A stretch of DNA of 31,691 nt from Protostelium mycophagum. Its lineage: Eukaryota > Evosea > Variosea > Protosteliida > Protosteliaceae. Positions 21,108 to 31,691 of the stretch are shown here, piece after piece. Numbering within the stretch: the stretch's first letter is position 1; every line of letters starts with the position of its first letter. The notes below the pieces were generated by a model that saw only the letters and a program-made list of their open reading frames with translations, made no database searches and had not been told where the DNA came from. The position numbers and the translations under genes were made by a program. The stretch lies in NCBI GenBank assembly GCA_002081555.1, contig MZNV01001651.1, forward strand, positions 1 to 31,691. The letters run 5' to 3'.

Positions 21108-21240
21108 AAATTCATTTGGAGAAGTTTAAGCAACGCCTCGTTGTTCGATATTATCCAGCCTTTCACCGAAACTAAGGTAATCACGTGATCAAGCTCGCTA
21201 TTCAGATCTCGCTTTTTTGCTTGAAAATAATTCGTCACTT

Positions 21241-21358
21241 CCGCATTCTGGAGTGACAGACCATTCATCAAACAGCACAGCCATAATTTGAAACAACAAA
21301 ATTGCCGCATTCTAAAGTGACAGACCGTTTATCAAACAGCACAGTCATAATTTCAACA
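21241..21358 (+). repeat. 64-bp imperfect tandem repeat in actin promoter
   Basis: The block beginning CCGCATTCTGGAGTGACAGA (21241) recurs from 21305 as CCGCATTCTAAAGTGACAGA with a few substitutions, and the second copy ends just upstream of the actin ATG (21363). Both carry ATCAAACAGCACAG and CATAATTT. ATCACGTGAT, an E-box palindrome, lies upstream at 21180-21189. Together with 21111-21240 this is the whole actin upstream region. Confidence 0.8.
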
Positions 21359-21362
21359 AAAG

Positions 21363-22830
<1,468 letters not shown>

Positions 22831-23004
22831 AGGTCCAGCCGAAAAAAGCCAAATTTTAATAGCACATAAATACCACTAAAGACACAAAACATATCAGAAT
22901 CAAGAAGAGAGTTGCAGTTGGCCTCTGGACACCCCAAAAATAAAATAAAATTATATTTTTAAATATCGGTGTAAATTTACGAATTTTCTGGCTTGTTCCG
23001 CAAC

Positions 23005-26000
23005 ATGACATTTTTTCTGGACATCAGTTTGACCCGCCACCTTTCTTTGGTGGCGAGTGTTGCAAGAGCCATCAAGCGCAACATCCAACACGTTTCAGAG
23101 GGAGAAGCGTCTCCCGGGTCGCGGAAACGCCCCCATAAAATGATGGATTGGAGAACTGAAGAGGAGGGTGACCAGACCCCCTTCTCACCAAATGAAGGCT
23201 CAGATATCATGTCTACTCCTAACACTCCTGCCATTCCTAATTATGTATGTTGATCTCTGTGTTACATTCTCTCATACATTCTCTTAGAGGGCAATCTTCA
23301 ATAGTGAGATGGCAGATGATCCAGAATTATATAATCAGACTTTGACGCTGGATATCATCGAGAAGTTCAGTCAAATGCCCTCACCTGTGGCGAATCACAA
23401 ACCCACAAATAGAAAGAAGGATTTTGGGACACGTTTCACTTGTGAATCCAAAGTTGATCTGCCAAGGTTGGTCATTTTATACAATTACGTTCATGATGTT
23501 TTGTCATTAGACAAATCTCATAGAACAACAGATACACAGAAGGAAAATGGTTGCACGCTCCTCGCATTGAATATAGCGGGGCTTTTGATGATAATAAACA
23601 GACCGAAATCATATTAAGAAGGAGGAAGATCTTGGAACGTATCAAAGGTCTAGGTCGTTATCACAAAGGCATGGACGTAAGTTTTGTAAAAGAAATGGAT
23701 CGACATTTTGAACAAAATCATGATCTTGTTTGGGTGTTCTTGGATGATCGTGTCTTCAGAGCTATAACTCTGCAGTGATACTGTAGACATACTTTCTATT
23801 CTTCCATCAGTAATAACTCATTTTCCATACGAACAGATCAACTGAGTATCTTTAGGTGTTGAGCAGACAATTCGATTTCGCGGGGCAAGCAGAGTGGAGT
23901 AACATAGAGTCTTGGATCAGTGAACAGAATGACGAACCAGATGCATCCAATAATTCTGCTACGGAGAGCGAGGTGAGTCCAGAATGATTTATACTTTTAT
24001 ATTTTTATGTTATTGTTGGGTTTTGTTGTGTTTGTATCCAACAGACATGTCTTGGTTTCGCCACTACAGATCTGTAATGTTATATACATTACTACCAGGT
24101 GTAGCTGTACAGATTCAGTGAAATTTCGAGAGAAAACAGTCACGTGTCACACGAAGATATTGTCAACTCTTCTGCATGTTAGAATGACACTACGCAGATT
24201 GAATTTGGGACTAGAGAATTCGATGCTGGAGAGCTCAGCGCTGATGAAGAGGACAATAGTGGTACTAATTGGTACTTTGCCAATCGGAGTATAAACTCCA
24301 GTGACGGCAGGTGCGAAAAGAATCTTTGTGTTTTTTGTGTTTTTGAACCATGGGTTTGGACTCAATTTTACGTGGATACTGCGGCTCTGCCGCTGAACTA
24401 AATACTATATAAATGATTTTTGAGGGATTGTAGTCATGTACTATCGATTTTGTAAAGCTCAACATTATCTGTGCAAATCCATTTAGAGGTGGATACTTCG
24501 GCTCTGCCGCAGAAATAAAAACTATATAAATACTACACTTCAGAATCTTTGTGATTTTTGAGGGATTGTGGTCGTTAAAAATCAATATTTATTGTGGTAA
24601 AGCTCACTATTAGTAGTGATCACTGCGGCTCTGCCGCATAAGTAAACAATATATAAATACTATACTGCAGAAATCACTGTTTACCACAGATTACTACATG
24701 CAACACAAGAATCATCCCGATCACAACAATAAACTAATTCACGCAGAAAGAACGAGGACCCAGTCAACAACCAAACACCAAAGAGGATCACGGCGTCAGT
24801 CTCTACCTTTGATTTCGGAGCGCAGTCGCCCGCAAATGCGATGAATACACCAGGGGTTTCTAAATCTCTTTCTCAATCTGTAGATGGCCTGAAGGTGATT
24901 TATTTTTATATAAGTTTATTTTGGGATATTTTTTGTGATTTTATTTTATTTGTTAGAGATTTTAGTCAAGATAATTTTTCAAATAATAATTTTTTTCAAA
25001 CAATCAAAAAGGCAACGAAATCTTGACAGAAGCTCAGACACCAAATCTCGGCCGGATAAACGGAAAATTAGTCTGTTGGCACGGTGTAGATTGTCACAAC
25101 AACAGTTACCGTCACATCCAAAAATACTACCACCCCAAGCCAGAACTGTCTCGTTGTAGTTCGTCCCTCGACATTTTCAAAAATACGCCAACATATAATT
25201 CACCGTTACCCCCTCCCGCTGGGGATACGAGACCAGCCTGTAGACACGGTAATTTTTATTACCAAAAGAATACTCAAAACAACAGGATCCAACTGCAGAA
25301 AAATCACGGCCAACCACTTCAGAGACTTTTACCACCCTCCAGCCTTATTGCCCTCTTCCATAAATAAGTTGGACAGTCCTAACGAGGACTCGCCACAACA
25401 GCGAGGCAGGACGCGTAGTTTTTCGGAAAGATCCAACTTGACGCGTTCTGTGCAAAATGTGGGTCGAATTTTTAAATTTTTTATCAAACGAGGATATTTA
25501 CGTTTAACTTTTGTGATGTAGAAGTAGATGATTATTTATATTCTTGGAAATAATAATGTTTAGATAGCTGCGTTGAGCACGCCAAACCGGAGATTGTCTG
25601 CATCTGATCGTTCCGTATCTGTAAGTATAGAAATTTTAATAATAATCTAACGTAGAAATAATTTTCCGAATTATTTTTGTGAATTTCGAAATTCTGTAGT
25701 AAAAATATTTCAACAATATTATTTTGACTCTTCACATAAATTCATCTGAAACCCAAAAAACCAAAGATAACAATTTCTAAAGGATTTGGATACACCGTCT
25801 CCCGTATTCAAAGACGACAACAGCACTTCAGGATATATAGACAATAACATCGACACGCCAAAACCACACAACAGAAAGAGTTTGCTTCCAATGAAGTCTT
25901 CTCTTCGAAATATAGTGATGGGTCCTCCCTCATTGATGGGAAAGAATACGAATAATAATGTGAATAATAATAATCACAATGCACCCATGGAATCTTCGGG

Positions 26001-29000
26001 ATATATTCAGGTAAGATCTTTTTGATTATGGGATGGCGGATTTACCATTTCAAGAAGTGTTGAAAAAGTCAAGTAGAAACAAATTTAATTTAATTTTTCG
26101 TTCACAATGTTTTTAATCATTTTTTTCCAACTATTCCCGGTGCATGTCGACTATCTACAACCCATTCTGTCTAAAAATAACATCTTTCAGAGCGATGTAA
26201 TGCCCCTCACTCCCCCCACACTTCGTCTAAATATACAAGAGAGGCAAAACATACCTTCTCCACTATCACATACCATACTATCCAATAATAACAACGAAGA
26301 GAATACATCTACAACTGTCACAGCCACAGAAAATATCAACACGTCACAACTTGTCACCAAAACATCCGAAAATGTCACCAAGACGTCAGAATCTGTCACA
26401 AAAACCTCCGAATATGTCACGAAAATCTCCGAAACTGTCACGAAAACCTCAGAATCTGTCACGGAAGTGCCACCCGCCTACCGCAGAAATCTCCGCGACG
26501 TCTTGCAGAATTCTTCCAGTCTCTCAGAATCAGAGGGTTATAAGATGGGAGAAGAGGTCGTCCCCCTGGCGACCAGAAATTATTCGCAGACTGGACAATT
26601 CGCGACACCCGACGCGAGCATGCTACCGAGGCGAACACTTCAGAGGACACCTTCTGTTGCGGCATATATCGTGGATGAGGATGAGGACAAGCCGGTGGCG
26701 CCCACGCCGTATGTTTAATTTCGATCCGATTTTTCTTTTATTCTGACGAAATATTTGTAACAATTGAATGTTTCGGATTTGAATTTTACAAACATTTTAT
26801 TGATACGGATACAGTGCACCATTAACGAGGAGTCAGAGGGTGTGTATCTATTTACAATCAGTTTTTATATTTAAAATGAATCTTTTTATTTTAAAAATAG
26901 ATGTAGAAATATTCAAACCAAACAGATTCGTGAAAACACCCCCATCAACGCGATGTCCACGCCATTACACAGGAGCAGGGCTAACTCGTATTCGGGAGTA
27001 CAGAGACAACTGTCCTTCAGCGTCTTTGAATCTGAAGAGGAGGATGATCACAGAACACCAATCTTTGAATCGAGACCACAGGTAATCATTTTTAAAATTT
27101 TAAAATACTGTAAGATTTTACCGTATATTTTCGTGGAATTTTGATTTAATGGTGGAATGTTTGTGTACCTGAGATGTGATTTTTTTACTGCGGCTCTGCC
27201 GCAGCAATGCTTCTGTTGTGTGCAGCGGATCGTCAGTAGATTTCATGTTTTCGTGAATATAATGCAGAATTTGTTCAGCTTCTTATGACCACGTTAAACT
27301 TCTCGGTAATTAACGTGTTCGTTACCGCAAACTTTGCAATCTGACCGAGATCTGCGATTCGACCAAAGTTGTCACATCTCGTAAACATAAAACATATTTT
27401 CATCACACTGCCGACAATTCTTCCAACCCAAAAGAATCACAACATCCAAAAATCCGGCACAGCCGCATTCCACGATAATCGTCTTCACAAAATCTTTAGA
27501 ATAAAAACAATTTTATAATAAAATAAAATTAATCAGGTGGGACTCTTCAACGGTGGACTCGTGGTACGTAATTCATACATCGTGGAAGACGAAGTCCCTG
27601 TCAAGCCGAAGAAGTTGATACCAGTACCAAATACCAGCGCACCCTCTGTACTGACCCCAAACAAACCCCCACAGTCACATCCAGGATTCACTTCCCCGAA
27701 TAATGGTGAACATCTTTCAATTTTATTTATTGTGTTTATTTATTTCAAAAATAAAAAAATTCGCGTACAAAACCCAAATGAATATTATTCAATTTTTATG
27801 TCAGATTTTTTCGAAATAAAATTTCACAACATTAAAAAATCATAAAAAATTTATTCAAAACAGAATCAGCCCCATCAGAAATTTCAAAGGAGGAGATCTT
27901 TACGCCAAAGAAAATGAACAACATCGGACACACAAATGTAAAGGCGACGCCCATGTCCAGTAACAGAATGAGTAACAGCAACAATGTCACTCCGAAGCCG
28001 AAAGCAAACCACCCACTGTTGCGAAGAATGATATCAAACTTAAATTCTGATCAACTGACAGACCTCGTGAGTCTTTGTTATTTTATATATATTTTTTTGT
28101 GCATTTAGAAAAAAATTTTTTTTGTGTTCCAGTGCAATTAGAAGTCAAAATAATTGCCAGGAAAATAAATCATTACTGTTCTGTTTTTGTTATAAATAAT
28201 AATAAACAGGTGATGAGGCTATCCCAGTTAGGTAATATGGAAGATCTGTTGGTTGATCTATTGAACTCCGACGATTTTACACCGGATAACACGAAGAAAG
28301 TGAATAACACCGATGATGACAAAGGTGGGAATATTTTATTTAAAAATATATATCTCTGTGAAAAAGTGATTTTTCACGGAGTGAGTTGTGGTAATTCAGT
28401 AGTGTTGAGACACAAAGACACTGCGGCAGAGCCGCGGTAATACAATAAAACACAATACACATACTGGTAGAACTACAGCGAATGTGATGCATAGCCCGAA
28501 AAATATTGGTAGCCAAAACTGTAAAGCCTCAGAATGCATTGCAGACGGAGCCTTTTCACCTCCATTCTTCATAAAATAAAATAAAATAAAATACAATAAA
28601 ATAATCACAAACAGATTCACCCTTCTCCTGGAACGATGCGTTCCAAGAACAGATCCGTGCGGTGCGTGAGATCACGAGTAATACCAGACAAGAAGACCAG
28701 ATCAGGATCTACGAAGCTTTGGCGAAACATTCGCAGAACTTCATCTACACTGCCACAACAGTAATAATATTTTTATTTTTATTTCTTCGGATGATAAGAC
28801 TGTCATAGTTTTGTGGCTTCGCTGGTGTTTTTTGTGCATATATATTTTTATATTTTATATCACTATTAAATATATCGATATAGATTGAATGAAAGCTGCT
28901 TGTAAATTCTGCACAACATTTTGTTTGTACTCGAAAATCTACTCGCGTGTTGGAATTTCAATCTAAAAAATCACAATTCATTAATAAATACTGAAGACTA

Positions 29001-31691
29001 TTAGTATGGAAAGATTATTATCAGTGAAGTGGCGCTACCACCCGAAGAGAAGACGATCAAGCCCTTCTTAACAGCAACAGAAGGTGCTGGTGGTGAAAAA
29101 TACTTGTGTAAGGGTATCTACTTTAAATTCGCAGTTAACTCTGGGGGGATCTAGTGAGTCATTTTATTTTTCGTTTTGTTGGTGAGATTTTTTTGGGGTT
29201 TTCTGTTATAGGGTCTACAACACTGTAAATTGTCGCAAACGGTTGATCCTTACCGCAAAAGTCGCGGTAGGTTAACGCGAAGAAAAAATTCTCGCGACAA
29301 CTCCGCAAAGACCAAAAACATTTCAACTGAAAAACCACCTTTTGAAAAATAAATAATAAAATTAAATAAATACAGTCCCGGTGATGAAGAAGCGGCCAAG
29401 GTGGCAGGGCATGAGTTGAAGTCTCTGAACCAACTATTTTCTTTATGGATGAGGGATCTACACTTCCCAATGATGATTTTATTGGGTATTTATTTTCATT
29501 AATTCAATTCTTACCCGTTTTTTATAAAAAATTGACAGTGTGATGACGTGTCCGTTCTACAATTGCTGATTCTATTTTTAGATTATCGTGGGTATAGATT
29601 GATAGCAATGAGCACATTGCCCATCACGAGAGACACCATCGTATACGGAAGCTGGTACGACTATTTTCATAATTTTATCATTCTATCGTCATTTCAACAA
29701 AAAATTCTGGTCGATCAGAATTTTCCCAGAAAAAAAAAATAATAAAATCAGAAAATTTTATTTCTGGGACTAATGTAGAATCAGTGATGCCGGCAGAACT
29801 ATTCACACAGACAATGTTCAAATCAACGAGAAGGTGACTCTGCATTATAATAATCTAAATAAACACTGACGCGTTGTAGATCAAGGAGATAGCCAACCGG
29901 TTACATCTGAAAGAGCATAAGGTCGGTCCAAAGTTAGCTCACAAGACGATATCTACTCCCGTTGATTTGGAAGCACATCGAGGAATAGACCAGAGGTTTT
30001 ATCTATTGGATTTCAGGTGGATATTTCAACATATTTTCGTACATTTCCGCATTTTTTATTATATTTTTGGCATAGTTGTGCAGAGTGTATTCTGCGGTAA
30101 AAGCGTTAACCACAAAAATCTCCACCTCCAGAATATATAAATTCAAAAAAATCTAATCTGATTGAAAATAGTCGACTGTTTCCGCCCGTCTTGCCTGACG
30201 GAACAAGATCCGCTTATTTATACAAATTATTCCGTGAGTATTTTATTAAAAAATTCTCCGTTTTTATTCTGACAGGTCCTGAATTCTCCGTGAAATATCC
30301 GAAGTACTTGTGCTCCGACGGATTTTCTAATTTTATTAAAGCGCACGACCCGGAGGTAAAGTTTAAATTTAAAAGTTTTCGTTCCAAATTAAAAAAAATC
30401 TTCCGACATCTTTATGTTGTGTCTGACCGTTCCACATCGTTGTAGTCGAGTTGTACTGAGGGTGTCTCATGAATACAATACTATGCGAATGCGATTTTTC
30501 AATTTGAAAATTGGCGGGAAATCTGTACAACAAAACGAACGTAATCGCGGCAGAGCCGCACGGCAATGAAGGAGGTGCAACAAGCCTCCCTGCCGGCACA
30601 ATTATTCAGTACATTCCGAAACAAATACTGCACAGCAAACAAAATCAACTAAAACAAATACAAACGAGCGGCAGAGCCGTCTGCCGGCACAATCATTTGA
30701 TGCGTTCTGAAAGCATTCAGGCCCATAACGACGAGATCCGTGAAGCTACGGACCATCTATTCGAGAACATCATTCCAAGCTTTGCGGAGCATCTAAAAAC
30801 GCTGGCCAATGACAAGATACCCGATTACCGATCCAATTTTCCCAACTTGCTCTTGTCCTTGCATTCTTTTGGTATCAACAGTGAGTATTAATCTTGATAA
30901 ATTCAAAGATATAATAATATAATATAATATTCATTAAAATTCGAATTTCACAACAAAACGTAGCAAAAGCGAGATGAATTTGACGAGAAATTTTCAAATC
31001 ATAAAAAATTGTTCTGTTAAAAAATGAAATTCGTTCGAAAACCAAAAATAATCTGAAAAATAATTTAAAAAATCTGAATAAAATTGAAAAAAATTTTAAA
31101 AAATTTGAAATAAATTAAAAAAAGCAGTTCGATTTTTAGGACGAGTTCGTGCTTGTCTGGTGGGAGACACACCCGCCATTGAGTATTGGAGATTCTTCAT
31201 ATTACTAGAGATGGTCACCAGGACCATAAAGCAGTGGGTCAGGGCGGACCTCAGAACCACAATGATCAAGCTCAAGCAGACTGGTGAAGAGCCATACAAG
31301 GTGATTATTGCCTCTTTGTATGCTGCAATGCAGATGCTATATGCGGATGCTGTAATGCAGATACTGTGTGCAGATGCTGTATGTGAATGCTGTTATCCGA
31401 AAACACAACAAAAAATAGCCACATATTTACGCAAAATACTTGGAACTTTAAAAAAATGTTCGAAATCCACAACAATTTTGTTTCAAAAATGTTCAAACCC
31501 GAAAAATTCTCAAAGATTTCCAAAACTCAAACCTATGAAATCGCGAAAGATAAAATACTGAAGAAGTGCAGAGAATGGTGATCAGAATATTGAACGTATT
31601 ATTCGGTGACAACTCCCTGTCTACGGACGAATGGAACTCCCTGCGTCACAGAGTCAACGCGAAATTTCAATTCGGACTCTCCGATGAAGAA
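23005..31691 (+). CDS. Large Clu-domain protein with long disordered N-terminus, 3' cut
   Basis: Probably one gene; phases agree for nearly all exons. 5' half: 23005-23244, 23288-23470, 23524-23676, 23856-23972, 24183-24310, 24747-24894, [unresolved], 25369-25458, 25564-25620, 25783-26010, 26191-26708, 26815-26839, 26926-27081, 27537-27705, 27864-28066, 28210-28324. Clu half: 28615-28760, 29005-29153, 29376-29485, 29582-29654, 29785-29833, 29880-30016, 30172-30233, 30276-30355, 30721-30880, 31140-31300, 31572-window end. The first ~750 residues are mostly low-complexity, rich in Ser/Thr-Pro and Asn, with heptads of TKTSESV. The Clu domain shows DYRGYRLIAMSTLPIT, VYGSCDAGRTIHTDN, DLEAHRGIDQRFYLLDFSRL, LFRPEFSVKYPKYLCSDGF and LLEMVTRTIKQWVRADLR. 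Clu/CluA/FRIENDLY proteins act in mitochondrial distribution and bind mRNAs for mitochondrial proteins. Whether 23005-24310 belongs to the same gene rests on phase agreement across a 436-nt intron. Confidence 0.75.
24381..24393. repeat. GC hairpin GCGGC-TCT-GCCGC
   Basis: Perfect 5-bp stem with TCT triloop; first hairpin of the tandem array in intron 24311-24746. Confidence 0.75.
24498..24510. repeat. GC hairpin TCGGC-TCT-GCCGC
   Basis: Second hairpin of the array; 4-bp core CGGC/GCCG kept, outer pair lost. Confidence 0.7.
24625..24637. repeat. GC hairpin GCGGC-TCT-GCCGC
   Basis: Third hairpin of the array, identical to the first. Confidence 0.75.
24895..25368 (+). other. Unresolved segment of the Clu-protein gene
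   Basis: About 24895-25000 is AT-rich and intron-like. From roughly 24998 to 25150 a Lys/Arg/Ser/Gln-rich frame (KRQRNLDRSSDTKSRPDKRK) looks like part of the disordered region. A competing frame, EAQTPNLGRINGKLV, is also open. No acceptor gives agreement with the phase-0 end at 24894, so the exon boundaries here are not settled. 25250-25368 shows nothing clear. Confidence 0.45.
26355..26466 (+). repeat. Coding 21-bp repeats (TKTSESV heptads)
   Basis: Six consecutive 21-nt units of the type GTCACNAAAACNTCNGAATC encode VTKTSEN, VTKTSES, VTKTSEY, VTKISET, VTKTSES, VTEV in the long exon 26191-26708. Third-position differences between units show that they are not very recent copies. Position 7 varies (N, S, Y, T, S). 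Confidence 0.85.
27190..27202. repeat. GC hairpin GCGGC-TCT-GCCGC
   Basis: In the 455-nt intron 27082-27536 of the Clu gene, context TTTTTTACTGCGGCTCTGCC. Flanks do not match the array units at 24.4 kb, apart from the preceding ACT. Confidence 0.75.
27465..27475. repeat. GC hairpin CGGC-ACA-GCCG
   Basis: Second, weaker hairpin of intron 27082-27536, context AATCCGGCACAGCCGCATTC. Confidence 0.55.
28423..28435. repeat. GC hairpin GCGGC-AGA-GCCGC
   Basis: In the 290-nt intron 28325-28614. It is the exact reverse complement of the TCT form, that is, inserted in the opposite orientation relative to the gene. Confidence 0.75.
29154..29375 (+). other. 222-nt intron with further GC stems
   Basis: Intron between Clu-gene exons 29005-29153 and 29376-29485. 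It contains TACCGC-AAAAGTC-GCGGTA (about 29251-29269, 6-bp stem) and an adjacent CGCGA...TCGCG pair (5 bp, about 29277-29297). The sequence differs from the GCGGC family but is the same kind of GC stem in an AT-rich intron. Confidence 0.5.
30547..30559. repeat. GC hairpin GCGGC-AGA-GCCGC
   Basis: In the 365-nt intron 30356-30720. It is followed 31 nt later by CTGCCGGCACAATTATT (30590), a word repeated beside the next hairpin. Confidence 0.75.
30668..30680. repeat. GC hairpin GCGGC-AGA-GCCGT
   Basis: Second hairpin of intron 30356-30720, 4-bp core. CTGCCGGCACAATCATT follows directly (30681), so hairpin and CCGGCACAAT word together form a diverged second copy of the preceding unit. Confidence 0.7.
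31301..31571 (+). other. 271-nt intron with short tandem repeats
   Basis: Intron of the Clu gene. Its first 90 nt consist of imperfect copies of a 12-15-nt word around GCAGATGCTGTATG (about 31316-31392). The rest is AT-rich with no coding signal. The acceptor is taken at GAAGTGCAG (31571), after which the frame continues to the window end. Confidence 0.6.

Larger units (their letters stand above)
24374..24690 (+). repeat. Tandem array of three ~120-bp hairpin-bearing units
   Basis: Within intron 24311-24746, three diverged units follow one another (from about 24374, 24491 and 24618). Each starts near GGATACT or GATCACT, then a GCGGCTCTGCCGC-type hairpin, then a TAAA-rich stretch with ACTATATAAAT or ATATATAAAT. 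Units A and B share GATTTTTGAGGGATTGT and TAAAGCTCA. Hairpins: 24381-24393, 24498-24510 (first G lost, TCGGC) and 24625-24637. Unit C is shorter. Confidence 0.8.

Noticed and set aside
22993-23253. Reading the exon at 23005 as a secreted or membrane protein start
   Set aside because: MTFFLDISLTRHLSLVASVA is mildly hydrophobic but broken by Asp, Arg and His, with no clear cleavage site. The downstream product is a cytosolic Clu-type protein.
24374-24690. CRISPR-like array
   Set aside because: Three degenerate units of about 120 bp in a eukaryotic intron, without uniform spacers or cas genes.
26187-26462. Minus-strand ORF rich in VFVTVSEIFV repeats, like a membrane protein
   Set aside because: Pure antisense shadow of the TKTSESV heptad repeats.

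Overview
The window is nuclear DNA of a mitochondrion-bearing eukaryote with a compact genome. Coding sequence is cut by many GT-AG introns, most only 33-50 nt long. Intergenic gaps are short, and 3' UTRs are tiny: AATAAA-type signals lie within about 20 nt of several stop codons and overlap three of them. Non-coding DNA is AT-rich. The conserved genes (Drp1-type dynamin, TRAP1, a small TIM, class I aldolase, propeller-type lactonase, actin, a Clu-domain protein) fit a protist but do not settle the lineage. I would not name it below 'eukaryote, probably unicellular, perhaps amoebozoan or opisthokont-related'. No bacterial operon, CRISPR array, rRNA, tRNA or recognisable transposase was seen.

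Layout. 1-221 (-): start of an unidentified gene running off the left edge. 306-2847 (-): dynamin-related GTPase, 8 exons. 3005-3377 (-): possible small gene. 3405-6749 (-): TRAP1, 11 exons. 6750-7412: mostly unassigned. 7413-8985 (-): 6-phosphogluconolactonase-like beta-propeller, 9 exons. 9116-13570 (-): type I membrane protein built from an 18-residue repeat, about 17 exons. 14112-15463 (+): class I fructose-bisphosphate aldolase, 7 exons. 15562-16396 (+): 146-aa charged coiled-coil protein. 16550-18189 (-): 360-aa unknown protein. 18281-18605 (+): small TIM chaperone, sharing a 91-bp divergent promoter with the previous gene. 18632-19130 (+): unresolved. 19161-21019 (+): 506-aa secreted, probably GPI-anchored protein. 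21363-22830 (+): actin locus, disrupted in the middle. 23005-31691 (+): very large gene with a disordered N-terminal half and a Clu domain, running off the right edge.

The metabolic genes (aldolase for glycolysis, lactonase for the pentose phosphate pathway) and the mitochondrial genes (Drp1 fission, TRAP1 folding, small TIM import, Clu distribution or biogenesis) are ordinary housekeeping and do not form one pathway. Three non-coding features stand out. First, a family of GC hairpins (GCGGC-TCT-GCCGC and variants, one with a compensatory base pair) sits in the AT-rich long introns and was not found elsewhere. Second, a perfect 46-bp tandem duplication in actin has the exact boundaries of a new AG|GT...AG|GT intron. 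Third, short tandem duplications (46, 64 and 77 bp) cluster within 1.2 kb around actin.

Exon models were built by hand from reading-frame phase and family alignment from memory. Phase-consistent models are given high confidence, and unresolved junctions are stated.
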